From positions 19,703,501-19,767,500 of the forward strand of contig OX485805.1 in the NCBI GenBank assembly GCA_950295325.1: a DNA stretch of 64,000 nucleotides, read 5' to 3'. The notes under the pieces are model-generated. The model was not told where the DNA came from. It was given only the letters and a program-made list of their open reading frames with translations, and searched no databases. This DNA comes from Polytrichum commune. Its lineage: Eukaryota > Streptophyta > Polytrichopsida > Polytrichales > Polytrichaceae. A program made the position numbers and the translations under genes. Positions 22,720-34,302 of the stretch are shown piece by piece; position 1 is the first letter of the stretch, and each line of letters begins with the position of its first letter.

Positions 22720-25700
22720 TTATGCGAGTGGCTGCAGCGTAGCATCCCTGACGGCCTCCTGCGCAATTTGTGACACCTCCACGAACGTGTCCATACCCAC
22801 AGCTTTTGGGTCCGTGGTGTTTTGGGGAGTGCCAACAACCTCGAGCTCTCCCCCCAGGTTACGAGCTGTACCATGCATGGGTGTGGGGTTGGGCGACCCA
22901 GAATCTTGCCACTCAAAATCGAGTTGGCTAGGCAAGTCTTCAAGGGTTGTAACCTGGGTCATGGGTATGTGAAAAGCTGGCCCAACATCAGAAACGCCTA
23001 GCTCCACCGACGGGTGGACAACCTCCGACACGAATGCCGTCGCCGAAGTGCCTACGTTAGTTGGGGTTTGAGGACGTGTGGAAGCCACCTCACAAGATGA
23101 GGCATCTGTTGGTAGCGCCGAATGTGCTGGTAGGTGGACCTCCGAATGCCCCAAACGCTCCTTAACTATATTGTCAGCAAGGTTTCGAAGCTCATCCATG
23201 TACTCACTACGCTCCAGCGACGGGACCATGACATCTGCCACGACACGCACACATGGGTTAGGTGGAGGCCACCGACATTTGGAATGGACCGACAAAGCGG
23301 ACCATCACGTTACAATAAGGATGTTTGGGGTCTCACCTGGTTTCGCTAGGACATATCCGATATCGAGCTCCTCCCGATGTCGTAGCCAACGTTCGTAACA
23401 TGCAAGTTGGGGCGTCGTTGACGTGGGACGATCACGAATCACCCAAGCTGCGAGCCACGAGGCCTTGTCGTGGAAGGCCATGTCTTGAATTGCCCTGAAT
23501 TGGACGGAGTTGCACCACCCTCGCAAGCCCGCCCACCAATCCGGGCTCGGGTTGCTCAAATCGGACCAAGCCTCCTCCACTTCAGAATCCCACTCTTGTT
23601 GTGAGCCCACCGACCTGGCACCTGCAAAAACCAGAAAACCCTCGTCCTTCAAGTAATTCTTGCCTACCTGCCATGCACGGGAACCTTCTCCATCGAGTTC
23701 TTGGGCGAGCTTCAACCATCCCCTAACCTTGTCCACATTGCCACCACTGTGTGGATGCGAGAGGAGAGGGGGCAACATGCTATGGTATTTCAGGAAACAC
23801 CGAAGGAGAAGCACACACCATGGCACAGGGTAAACCCTTTGAACGTGGGATTGCTGCAAGAGCAAAGCATGCACACTTAAACCCTCAACCACTGAGTGAT
23901 ACAAAGGGTAAGAGGGTCTGAAGTTTGCGCTGAGAGGGTTAGAGACAAAGGAGGCATAGAATGGGTGCCAGCCCCATGTGGCCTCCAGCAAACGTGGGTA
24001 GTGCTCATCGTCCCATTGCTTCATCGCCGTCGCAATGGCATCGCTAATCTTGGCTTGCCGTTCTTCATCCCATTGCTTTCTCTGCCTCATCACCTGACGC
24101 ATGTCACATGTGTGCTGGATGTAGTGGCATAGAGCCCCAATCTCAGACTGCAGTGCAGCAGGGTCATCAACCTCCCCCATTGTGGCGACAACGGTCTTTG
24201 TAATTAGGGGCCCAATGTTTGATTTAGCCTGCATCAGCACCGACAACCCATGTTACGAGAACGCCACACAACTACAGCAATTGGTTTAAACCATTTAATG
24301 CACATTATCTCGAGTAAGAGATGTTACAGCAGAACTTGCAGGTTTGGAATTATACTGTATCATGACCACAGTGACTGCTGTTACGACAACGACCTAATAA
24401 GCACAATGATAGACATGCAGCAAATAGAAGGAAACCCTTTATCTGTCTCTAGTTGACAGATAAACTATTCAGGTGGCCAAGTGCCCCGAATGCACCCTCA
24501 TTACCTTAAATCCTCTAAGTTATCTCTCTCTCTCTGCCCACTCTCTGCCCATTGTCTGTCTGTCTATCTGTCTGCACTCCGTGTAAGTACATACAAAGTC
24601 CACTTCTAGCAGCTGCTGCTGCTAGGCTGTTGATTTCTCTCTCTGACATATTGATTACTTGGTTATTTTCTTGTGTTATCCATACACTTCAGCTTTAGTG
24701 CACACATGCAACACAGCCCCATGTTACAAATGAACATGACCAAATGATTTTGCAAAGAAGGGAGAACACATACCTGATGCTTCGGCAAGCAAAATCTGCC
24801 ATAGGCAGCAAAGAGTCTATCATTGAAATTCGGGTCGTTCCTCCAACCCTCAAGCTCCTCCTGAAACGCGTGGAATTCACCGCACTCCGCATCAAACTTC
24901 AGCAAGCCACATTGCATCAGATGATACAATCCTGGGGGTTGAATTGGGGGCCTCAACGCTGGTTTCAATGTGTCCATCTTCACCGACGCACGAGCTAAAG
25001 TTGCGGCTCCCACATAGAACGCCTGACGCTCCTTTCTCAGCCCCGTCGCAATATCGGGTTCAGCTCTTGGGCTCCGTGTGGGAGGGATAGGGGTCACAGG
25101 TGGCGACGGGGCAGCACTTGCAATGGGCGAAGGAGGAGCCAAAATGGCCAACCTCTCCGGGGATGGGCTACGTGACTGGATCGGCGCTACCCGAATGGGG
25201 TGGGGAGGCGGTCCAGGTCGAGGACGTGGCTTTCGTGCGGCAGGCTCTGGTCTTCGGGGCGCAGAGTTGAACTGGCGGGTGGAAACATGAACCCTATGGC
25301 CCTCCTCCATTCGTGCATGAGATCGTTTTTTCGGCCGACTACTGGGAGGCTCCGCGTCGTCGGTGCCGTCATCCCCTAGATCCACGAATTCGGAGGCCGC
25401 GGGTTTTGCAGATTGTTGGAAGGGGGACTGTTGCGGTGGATGTGTTGGTCGAGATTGAACCCCTCCTTGCACTGTAACGTGTGAGGCCGTCAATCCTTCG
25501 ATTGTGGGCTCCATGAACCGCCTTTCATGCACTCGGGCTCCGAGGGGGGGGAAGGTCACGTCCCTTAGCTCGGGGTTCAGCTCCAGCCACATGGAGTCGT
25601 CTTGCAAGACGTCCCACAGCCCGCGCTCACCTCTTTGCAGAGCAGCTTTTAGGTCTTTGCCCTGTTTGGCCGTCTTGAGATTCGGGTAGACTGGGAGCTC

Positions 25701-26126
25701 CAACTTTCGGCCTGTTGGATGCACGGGTCCACATGGGCAGCCCCCCACCCGGTGATCGGTCAAGCGCAACTTGCTCGGGAAGGGGCTTCGGCAGTAGACG
25801 CAAAGCCAGTCGTCCCGAGACTTGTGCCCATCCCAAAATCTGCAACGAGTGCACTCCAACTTCAGCTCTATGTAGACGCGCCTCCTCACCGTCTGCACCA
25901 CCCACCCTTGCGAATCTCTGTTGACGAAATACGTCACCTCATCCTTGTCGGGCCGGGCCTCTTCACCTTCGGCATCCATCATCTGCAAGGCACAATGCAA
26001 GTCAACTGCAAGAAACAAAGCAGTTTCAGGTGCGAGCATGAAGGAGGGTTCATGGAAGGTTGTGGCGTGGCGAATGGGGATGGTGCAGCTCTGTCCTTCC
26101 ATAGGAGGATTCGCGCCCACAGCCAT
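22720..26126 (-). CDS. Unrecognised ~919-residue accessory protein of E1 (three exons, convergent)
   Basis: Function unknown. Exons read on minus: 26126-24774, 24228-23337, 23234-22720; both introns are GT-AG and phases agree (0, 1). The ATG gives MAVGANPP, aligned with the E2 start MAVGS. Numbering from two residues further upstream, the N-terminal part has Cys94-x2-Cys97, then Cys111-x2-Cys114, His127 and Cys132-x-Cys134 within WLCVYCRSPFPSKLRLTDHR, a likely zinc site. Next come an acidic patch VDLGDDGTDDAEPP, a nuclear-localisation-like RPKKRSH and a long proline/serine-rich segment. Exon B is helical and charged with WGWHPFYASF. Exon C has LEDLPSQLDFEWQDS. Exon B is 892 bp in both E1 and E2. 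It converges on the transposase and 123-codon genes. An analogy to VANDAL anti-silencing genes is inference only. Confidence 0.78.
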
Positions 26127-26132
26127 TGCCAA

Positions 26133-27554
26133 GAACGCCCTGAACTAAATCCTGAAGGTTCTACTCAGATGCTGCAGAGTTAAGTGCTACAGCGAGTGGG
26201 TAAGTGTGGGGCGGAATATTGCGCGCATATTTAGCTATGTATACCCTGTGTGATGTGACAGGGGGGTCCCTAAACTAAATTTCTATCTGTGCCTAAGCGT
26301 ACTGCGGCCACCCCTAAACCGCCATGCCCAAACCCCTGTTTCTCCGACTCTTTCCTCTTCTCCGCTGCTCTCCTTCGAAACAGTGCAGGCCTAGGCAGAC
26401 AAGAAATCGCCCCAAGCCTCTATAAACAAACTACACACTACCAACAAACTCTATCCCAGAGCACTACGGAGCCATGCGAGTGGAGACTCTGCCCTAAACC
26501 CTACACAAGGTGTTTCGAGCAAGCGAAGCAGGTGCCTCACAGACATTCTAGGCCCAGACAGACAAGAAATCGCCCCAAGCCGCGTCCACTACAGAGCCCT
26601 AAACCCTAAACAACCCTTGCAAATCCCATGGCGCAATATTGTGTGGCCTCCAAACGACGGAGATGCCACACCTAGTCTTCGCAAGCGGGCGGACCCTAAC
26701 ACTCACAACTCGCATGCAGACATAGGAGAAGAACAAGCGCTGACAGGTCTAAACAGGGCAAAAGGAAAAAAATTCAAGAAAAAAAATAGGGCTTCGGCAT
26801 GTTACAAGATGGTATGCGGGTGCGCTCCTTGTAACTACTGGTTGGGGACGCTCCGCTCCTGCAGGTTGTGCGGCGATTTGCAAGGCTCAGTTGCCTCTGC
26901 CTGCTCACAAGGGGAAGGAAAGTTTCAGAAATGCAAAGAAAGAAGCAGGTTGAGGTGAATCCATCTAATGCGGCACTCACAATTCACATAATGCAAACAA
27001 CCCTGATGTAACATGAATGGCATCCCAACAAATTGAGTGCAGCCCAATCGTGATTACATAATGTCACACATCAGACTTCATCACATCATTGTCCATTAAA
27101 CCATGAACACCCTAAAACACACTCCACTGCGCCACAAACTTCGAGTTTGCAACAAATTAATAAGTTACAATGTTAATCTCACTCATCATGCACATCATTT
27201 TCATCGCATCATTGTGTACCTAACCAATTACACCCTAAAAGACACTCCAGTGCACTTTAACCCTAGACCATGTAGGAAATGAGTGAATTGCCCTAAACTC
27301 AAAAGCGATGGATGATTGGATGCTTGAAAAAAAGTTTGGGAAGCACTAACCTTTATTTTAACCACCTGTCGGACCAGCAACGCTTCAAAGTGTGCTCCTC
27401 CGCCGCTGCTCCTTCAGTACACCGGTGTTGCTAAGGCATTGCTTCATGCAACACATGAAATTGCGACACACACTACAAGCAACACACTAGCAACTCTAGG
27501 TTACAAGAAACTCTTCAAGGGTGGCTGAGCCACACTTTTATAAGGTGTGTATCT
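26133..27554. other. E1 right subterminal region
   Basis: Upstream of the minus-strand gene, so probably its promoter and 5' leader. GACAAGAAATCGCCCCAAGC occurs twice (near 26400 and 26563). Several GTTAC/GTAAC motifs occur. No supported gene. Confidence 0.5.
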
Positions 27555-27873
27555 CAGTCCCCGAGGTCGAGCATCAGATCCGCATGCATGGATGGGTGGG
27601 TGAAGGCCATGCCACATGGAGCCCAATGGCATGGCAGGCGATCTGAGGGTCGGCCGGCCGTTACAGTGCGACAGCGTGGCCGGCGCCAGCGTGGCCGGGA
27701 TGACAGGCTGGCGGTGGTAGGCTCGCCCGGGAGCCAGCGTGGCAGCTGGGGCTGCCGGGAGTTGCTCCAGACCGGCCCGGGTGGGGCGACCCACTTACCG
27801 AGGTCTGTTGCAGCTCTGCCATGCCTCGGTAAGTGGGATGGAGTTAAGAGATGTGGGTTTGGTAATGTTAGGG
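27555..27873 (-). repeat. E1 right terminal inverted repeat
   Basis: Inverse of 17373-17688. It ends GGTTTGGTAATGTTAGGG and is followed by ACTTGAAC, then immediately by the first base of E2. Confidence 0.88.
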
Positions 27874-27881
27874 ACTTGAAC

Positions 27882-28222
27882 CCCTAACATTACCCAACCC
27901 AATGGTCATAACTCCATTGAGGAGATCGAGGCGTTGCAGAGCTGCGACAGAGTTTTTTTCTTCCGGACCTCGACCCGCCCCGGGCAGAGCAATTGTGGGC
28001 ACCGTCGGGCAGCCCCTGCCGCCACCGTGGACTTCGCTCCAGCTGGCACCGGTTGCCCCCACCGCCACGCTGGCACCGGTTGCCCCCAACGCCTCGCTGG
28101 CACCGGTTGCCACGCTGGACTAAACGCCAACCTGTTCGCCGGCAGCTCCACGTGGACGCGCCCATCCCTCCCGCCATGGCCTACACCCCCATCCCTACTG
28201 GTTTAGGAAACCGCCCTCGGGG
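27882..28222 (+). repeat. E2 left terminal inverted repeat
   Basis: Matches the reverse complement of 44998-45313. It contains three short tandem units built on GCTGGCACCGGTTGCC. The gypsy insertion falls just inside its inner end. Confidence 0.85.
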
Positions 28223-28228
28223 AGCGCG

Positions 28229-29202
28229 TGTCGCGCAGCTCTCCATGAGGAGTGGCCGAAACACCATGGGCACAAGGGGGACCCCGGAGTGACACCCGGG
28301 ACTTGTGGCGCCGTTGGTGAGAGGGCCCAAGTGATCCTAGTGTGGGTGAGGGCCCCGGGCGTTGGGAACGCCTCCCACCCACGGAGACTAGGAGGCATAA
28401 GGGTAAGGCCAAGAGCTATGCGTAGCTCATGGCGTGGTGATTCTAGAATGCTCAAGAACACCTCAATCGGAGGTGTGAGCTAGGAGTTATGGCCATTTGA
28501 GTGGGGCGCTGTCCCGGGACAGCGCCCTGGTACAGCAGTGCCTGGGAGTGATTCCCGGGACTGCCAAGGTTCAAACAGGCATAACGTCCTCAAGACTTGC
28601 CCGAATGGGGCAAGTGAGGAGTCCATCGGCATGTACGTGAAGCGTAGATGAGGATGGAGTGGTTGGTTGTTATGATCAGACATCATACAAGGAAGTTATG
28701 ATGGTCTGAAGCTGCTGGGGGGGTTCTAGGCCCAGCAGCTAAAGGAAAATGTCCACTTGGCCCCAACTCTTGGTAGAGAGACAAGAGGTTGGTTGACGGT
28801 GGGGTAGGGGCCCCGCGTGAAGTCCTAGAGGCTTATATGGGTGAGGTGGTGTGGCCTCACCCACCCGAGGCCGAACGGCAAGGCCTCCATGGGCATTGGC
28901 CCATTGTGAGGCCATAGTTGCCTAGTATGGTTCGGGTTGTTGTAGTGTTGCTCCGGCAACGCGATGATCAACATAGGATTGGACTTCCATGGATGGAAGT
29001 CCACATTGGGGAAATGGGTTACCGATTAAGGGGTGAGTCCCGAAAGCAAAGTAGGAGGGTTGGTTCCCTCCTATGAACTATTGGTCCGGGGTAAGACGAG
29101 CTATCCATTAGCATGGCGGAATGCGAAGGGTTAGCCACTCGTAACCTTTGCTAGAATTGAAAATTGGCAAGATTGTTAGGGGACCTAGCAAGGGTTGCGA
29201 CA
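28229..29202 (+). repeat. 5' LTR of the gypsy element
   Basis: Starts TGTCGCGCAGCTC, ends AGGGTTGCGACA. The termini TGTCGC and GCGACA form a short inverted repeat. It contains the internal palindrome GCTGTCCCGGGACAGC. Confidence 0.95.
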
Positions 29203-29204
29203 CT

Positions 29205-29216
29205 TGGTATCAGAGC
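29205..29216 (+). promoter_or_regulatory. Primer-binding site for initiator tRNA-Met
   Basis: TGGTATCAGAGC starts two bases after the LTR end. It is the standard complement to the 3' end of plant initiator tRNA-Met used to prime minus-strand synthesis. Confidence 0.95.
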
Positions 29217-29859
29217 AGGGTTCCAATATTTTGAGCTAGCACTTTGAGGGAGACATGGCTATCAAACCTGAGGGTTATTATGGTGAGCCCGGGTTTTCCA
29301 AAAGGTTGTAAGGCTCGAATTGGAACAAAGATCATGTGTAAATGGAATTTGGCCATACCATTAGTTCTAATGACAATGGTGGGCATGATGGTGGATTTAG
29401 TAAGGAAAATGGTGGAGTCCTTTGAAAGGGCTCCCGCACACCTCAAAAAAACATTTGGGGCCTAGAATACCGAATGCACCCAAAACCTTGGAGGGCATTA
29501 ATGTTGGATTGAAATTCCAATTCGAAATGCTTGGAAGGTATTGATGTTGGAATGAATTTGGTGCTAATGAGGCACCCGGGGCCTCTTAAGGCCTATGTGC
29601 GCTATTCAAACGCACAAATGAAGGATACACCTAAAATGGACGAGCTTTCTAAGAAATGCATCCTTTTAGGTGGGGTTTTAAAACCAGGTGGTGGATGCCT
29701 TGTTTAAGTCCCTAAGGCCTCTTGAGGACATGGTGGGGACCATCAAGTTTGCAAGAGCATTGAAGACAATGGTCCCAAAGAGAAGTTTGGCGACGCATCA
29801 CCACAAGTGGCTTTAGCCAAAGTAGGTCCCAAAGAAATGAGTGCAAATTGTTTGGTCCA

Positions 29860-30200
29860 TTTTACTTAGGCAAAACATGTTGGAGCCGCGGACAGAATGT
29901 TGAAAGGTGGCTTTATGCTTCCAAAACAAATCATACTTGTGCCGCGGACGGAATGTTGGGAGGTGGGTTTGTCCTACCAAGGCAATTCATGTTTGTGCCG
30001 CGGACGGAGTGTGGGAAGGTGGCTTTGTGCTACCAAGGCAAAACATGTTTGTTTTGCGGACAAACTATTAGAAATTGGTTTTGTGGCACCAAACCAATTT
30101 GTCCCGCGGACAAAATGTTTAAAGTTGGCTTTGCGGACCAAGCCAAGCCAAGTTGCCGAGGACCGAATGTAAGACGATGGCATTGTGGGCAAGGCTAGAA
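29860..30200 (+). pseudogene. Gag zinc-knuckle region, expanded and decayed
   Basis: GCCGCGGAC or a variant recurs about every 50-58 bp (near 29885, 29942, 29998, 30053, 30103), each with ACCAAGGCAA-like DNA between. The period fits one CCHC knuckle plus linker. One unit still reads CLFCGQ...C. Frames shift between units, so no intact Gag is made. Confidence 0.6.
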
Positions 30201-30321
30201 GCCTTAAGCCAAGGCCAAATCTTTTGTACCTTGAGGCTCAATGAATGGGAGAAATGTCTCATGTGTTGACAAAGAGGCTACCACTCCTTCTTGAGCCCAA
30301 AACTCACAAGGAAGTTGGGGC

Positions 30322-30711
30322 TTGCCGATTGATAGAGCGGGCAAGCCCACCAAGGTGCGGTTTGGAAAGGACGAACCGCATGAGACAAAGGAGGCCGCGA
30401 TGCATGTAACCTTTCAATGTGGGACATTGGATTTTTGTCAAAATTTCACACCATGTGAAATAGATGAAATGCATGTCATTGTGAAGGCCGCCTACTTTGA
30501 AACTCACATGATAGATGTGAGGTGCAAGCCGGTGAGCTTGCGGTGCATTATGATGTGTCATAATGGCAAAGAATTGAAGTTCAAATTGACAAGGACTCCT
30601 ATGGTAGGAGGACCCAAGTTGAATTTGGTCTTAATGGACCAAATGGAAAATAGAAAACATAATGGTCGTGGTTCGATTGGAGCAACTCCAAGGAATGAAT
30701 GGGGAGGTTAG
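30322..30711 (+). pseudogene. Aspartic-protease-like region of gypsy pol, decayed
   Basis: Open for 130 codons. The stretch TFQCGTLDFCQNFTPCEIDE resembles the fold after the protease active site in gypsy elements, but no DTG/DSG triad is visible, so activity is not expected. Assignment rests mainly on position. Confidence 0.4.
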
Positions 30712-30729
30712 AAAAGATGGGCCTCCTCC

Positions 30730-31050
30730 AAACCACATTGGTGGGATGTTGGTGAGATACAAGGATGTATTCACCAATGTGTTGCCCAAAAAGTTACCGC
30801 CAAGAAGTGAAAAATAACTTTGCTCAACGAGAGATTGAGTTCTTGAGGTATGTGGTGACAAAGGAAGTTGGTGGACGAACATGAAGAATGTCAAGGCAAT
30901 CCAAGAAGAGAATTGGCCCTTGATTCAAGAAAAAAACTTAGGTCATTTGTTGGCTTAGACAACTACTACCACCATTTCATTCATGTTTTTTCTAAGATTG
31001 CTAGAACCTTAGTCAACATGTTGGAAAAAATGGCTATCCCAAGAGTGGGA
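30730..31050 (+). pseudogene. Reverse transcriptase remnant with the palm domain deleted
   Basis: The usual RT entry motif survives as VLPKKLPPRSE (near 30780-30810). About 20 bp later the reading matches the RT end, with EIEFLRYVVTKEV and, in another frame, KKLRSFVGLDNYYHHFIHVF. The intervening catalytic palm, including the YxDD box, is missing. The element cannot encode its own RT. Confidence 0.8.
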
Positions 31051-31960
31051 TGAGCCTTGTCACCAAGCCTTTGGGGAGCTCAAGAGTAACTTCTCTTCAC
31101 AACATGTGGTTAAGTTTCCGGGTTTTCATGAGCATGTTGAGGTGCACATGAAGGCGAAGGACTTTACCATTGGCGGATGTTGATCCAAGATGGATAACCA
31201 TTGCTTATAGGAGTATTAAGCTCCATGGTTGTAGAAGCTTGTCCAACTTGTGCAAGAAATGGCTATCCCAAGAATGGGATGAGCCTTGCCACCAAGTCTT
31301 TGAGGAGCTTAAGACCAAGTTCCTCTTTACCACCCGTGTTCAAGTTCGCGGAGCTTGAAAAAACCTTTTGAGGTGCATACGGGGGGCGAGGACTTTACCA
31401 TTGGCGGATGTTAATGCAAGATGGATGGCCATTGCATATGAGAGCATGAAGCTCGATGGTTCGACTTGTGGAAGAAATGGCTATCCCAAGAGTGGGATGA
31501 TATTTGTCACGAGTCTTTGGGGAGCTTAAGACCAAGTTCTCTTCGCCGCCCGTGCTCAAGGTCGCGGAGCTTGACAAACCTTTTGAGGTGCATACGGGGG
31601 TGAATGACGTTGCCAATGGCGGATTGTTGATGTAAGATAGATGGCCATTGCATATGCGAGCATGAAGCTCGATGGTTGTCAAAGAAGACAACCAACTCAT
31701 GACAAATAACTTCTTTGCGGTAGTGCATTGCTTGAAGATGTGGCGACACTAGTTGGGGTCGCACAAAGTAAAGGTCTACAAGGACAATGTGTCCTAAAAG
31801 TATTTTGACATACAAGCGCAAGTGAGCGCCAAGTCATTGCGTTGGCATGATAGCTTGGCGCTTATGAAGGTGGATTTGGTCCACAAACCGGACCGTGGAA
31901 ATGTGGTGCCGGATGCGCTAAGTAGACGGGAAGAGTTCCAAGCAATGAGAACCATCCAAA
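31010..31960 (+). pseudogene. RNase H region, partly triplicated
   Basis: AAATGGCTATCCCAAGA occurs three times (near 31028, 31256, 31474), each followed by a GGGATGA...CACCAAG, GAGGTGCA and ATTGGCGGATG series about 220 bp long. The last copy leads into ASMKLDG. Further on, VHKPDRGNVVPDALSRR marks the domain end. Frameshifts and stops are frequent. Confidence 0.8.
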
Positions 31961-32039
31961 CCTTGTGGCTAATGTGTGCCGACGAAGGAAACTTGTGATG
32001 CAAGATACGGGAGGGGTAAATTTACTACCCCAAAGCACA

Positions 32040-33026
32040 AATGTTTTTAGGTGAGCTTCGTAAGAGCAAGGTGCTTAAAGAGGTTAAGTTGGTGGACGGA
32101 TTGTTCAAGTGCAGCAAAGTTGGGTGTATGTGCCACAAGGCAAGTTGAGGCTATCGGTTTTAAAGGAGGAATATGATAGTCCTATTGCCGGCCATAGAGG
32201 AGAAAAAAAACACCACCATAGAATGGTGTCAAAGAGGTACCATTGGCGGTGCATAAAGTAGGATATAACCCACTTTGTGAAGACGTGAATAAAGTGCCAA
32301 GTGAACCGAGCCTCTTACCAAAACCAAGGCGGTTTCTTGCAACCGTTGCCTATCCCGTCGGCGCCATGGCATAGTATGTGCATGGACTTGATCACAAGTT
32401 TGCCGGAGTCACATGGGTATGATGCCATCTTGTTGATGGTAGAGCGGTTTGCCAAGTTGGCACACATGGTGCCGATTGTGGGAACCGCCACCGCGTTGGA
32501 GACCGCATAGCCTTTTCTCAAAGGATGGTTGAGGCACCACGGGTTGCCAAGAGTGATTGTGTGGATTCAAGATCCAAAGTTCACAAGTGCATTTTCAATG
32601 CATTTCTCTAAGGAGGTCGGAATGAAACTAAGGTTTAGCACGGCCTTGCATTCCCAAATGAATGGGAAAGCGGAGCATGTGAATGTAGTCTTGAAGCAAT
32701 ACTTGAGGAACTTGGTGGGGGCGGACCAAGGAGATTGGGCGGACTATGTGGGTCGAGCGGAGTGTAATTGCAATGTAGCCACGCACTTGGCTACCAAGGG
32801 GTGGTCTTTGGTGGTGGCTTATGGAGTGGATGCGCTCCAACCTATTAACCTAGCTCTCGAGGGGGCACGTTCAACACTAGAGTTCCACCAAGATGGTGAG
32901 GACTTGGCCAAGGATGGTAAACAAGTCTTGGAGATGACCAAGTTGTTGGTGGAGAAAGCCCGAAGGTGCTACGGAGTGCAAATCAATGCCGGAAGACGCG
33001 AAGTGGAGTATGAGGTGGGCCAATAA
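32040..33026 (+). pseudogene. Integrase, zinc region and core, inactivated
   Basis: The core reads PWHSMCMDLITSLPES, then a stop near 32508, then RHHGLPRVIVWIQDPKF and HSQMNGKAEHVN. In gypsy integrases the second catalytic Asp lies in an SDRDPRF-type motif; here the aligned residue is Ile (WIQDPKF). The first Asp (MDL) and the Glu (AEHVN) remain. Stops split the zinc-finger part. Confidence 0.8.
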
Positions 33027-33309
33027 GGTGTTGTTGAATGTGGACAACCTCACCTTGCCCAAAGGCCTTACTCCAAAAGTTCATGTCCAAAATTGGAGCT
33101 TCGTTTTCCATAGTGGAACAAGTGTTCTAGGACATCTATAAGTTGGAATTACCGCCGGAGATCAAAGTGCATCCAACATTTCATGTCTCATTACGAAAGT
33201 CATTCTAGGACGACACCTTGTGGCCAGATCACAAGCAAGTGATTAGGCCACGTCCCGACCTTGTGGAGGTCATTTGGAACATGATGTAAGAGGGCATCCT
33301 CAAGTGTAG

Positions 33310-33480
33310 GAAGCCCAAGTGAGAATGAAAGAAAATGTACAAAAGAGTACTTGGTGAAATGGTGAGGATACCATGAAAAAGAAACCGCTTGGGTGGCGGC
33401 AAGAGACATGGTGAACACCAATGAATAGGTGAAGCACATTGAAGAAACTAAGGCTAAGGATTCCAATAAAATGAAGCGTA
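33310..33480 (+). pseudogene. Chromodomain-like C-terminus of integrase
   Basis: One frame reads KEYLVKW, a TGA, then GYHEKETAWVAARDMVNTNE and a TAG. YLVKW.GY and the following W are the chromodomain core. The in-frame stop falls where the family has Lys or Arg. Chromodomains help chromoviruses target chromatin. Confidence 0.75.
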
Positions 33481-33519
33481 GGCATTGATGAGGACATCAA
33501 TCTCCTTTAGTGGGGGAGA

Positions 33520-34302
33520 GACGCTAGTAGCACATTTAGCTTCCAGGTTAATTACTCCACAACATGAACTTGTTCTTTGGCTTGAGGGAATAAAGTCCAA
33601 ACTTTAGTGGTGCAAAGAGAAAAGTATGAGATGAGGTCCTAGTCTTGTACTTGTGCTTGGTTAATGGAAGAGGGGGAATAGATATGCCAAACTAGGTTGG
33701 GTAAGCCGAGTAATTGGGGGCCATGGCTTGGAGGGGCCTTGGATAAAACCAAGAAACTTCTTAGCCGTGGGCTTGTCCGGGCGGGGACAAGGTGATGGCG
33801 CGTGCTCATAAAAGTGCTACCCGCGAGCGAACGAGAGTTGGCGCATGGGAGTCATGAACCCATGTCTCGAAAGAGCAAAGTGGGAACCGAGTCGGGCGGG
33901 ACTTGGCATCACTCCCGTGTGATCGAGGCGTGGCTTAACAATGGAAAGCCATCTCGGAGTTGCAACCGAGACAACTTAGTGGAAGCGTTGAGGTCTCGCC
34001 TAGATGTGTCATGTTAGGCTAGTGGAGCCTAACGGGGGAGGCCCCAAAGGAGGGGCAACCCAAGTGAGTCCCAAAGTAGGTGGGTCTAGTGTAGGTTAGG
34101 TCCTTGGAGGAGAGATCCAAGGTCGCTAAGGGACCACCTAGGAACGACACCTTTGGGACTATGCCAAATTTGAAGATGCATTGTGGGGGTCGCGCCCTAA
34201 GGTAAACACAATGCCGCACCATAGAGGATGGCAACTTGAGAATTGGTGTGCCGACTACGAGTATAGTCGATGAGGGCATCGACTCCGTTTGGTGGGGGTG
34301 AG
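33520..34302 (+). other. Gypsy 3' untranslated region with polypurine tract
   Basis: No supported gene. The G-rich tract GGTGGGGGTGAG (34291-34302) abuts the 3' LTR and fits the plus-strand primer. A second purine run, GTGGGGGAGAGA, lies near 33510. Confidence 0.6.

Larger units (their letters stand above)
17373..27873 (+). mobile_element. Mutator-like DNA transposon E1, apparently intact (10.5 kb)
   Basis: The element starts CCCTAACATTACCAAACCCA and ends with its inverse TGGGTTTGGTAATGTTAGGG. Terminal inverted repeats cover about 316 bp each (17373-17688, 27555-27873). It holds a forward transposase gene (18590-21391), a forward 123-codon gene (21624-21995) and a convergent minus-strand three-exon gene (26126-22720). 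All three frames are open after splicing, so E1 may be autonomous. Without its gypsy insertion the neighbouring E2 has about the same length (10.4 kb) and the same gene order. Confidence 0.88.

Noticed and set aside
28195-28686. Frames of 64-88 codons repeated at 34019-34760
   Set aside because: They lie in the LTRs and appear in both simply because the LTRs are identical.
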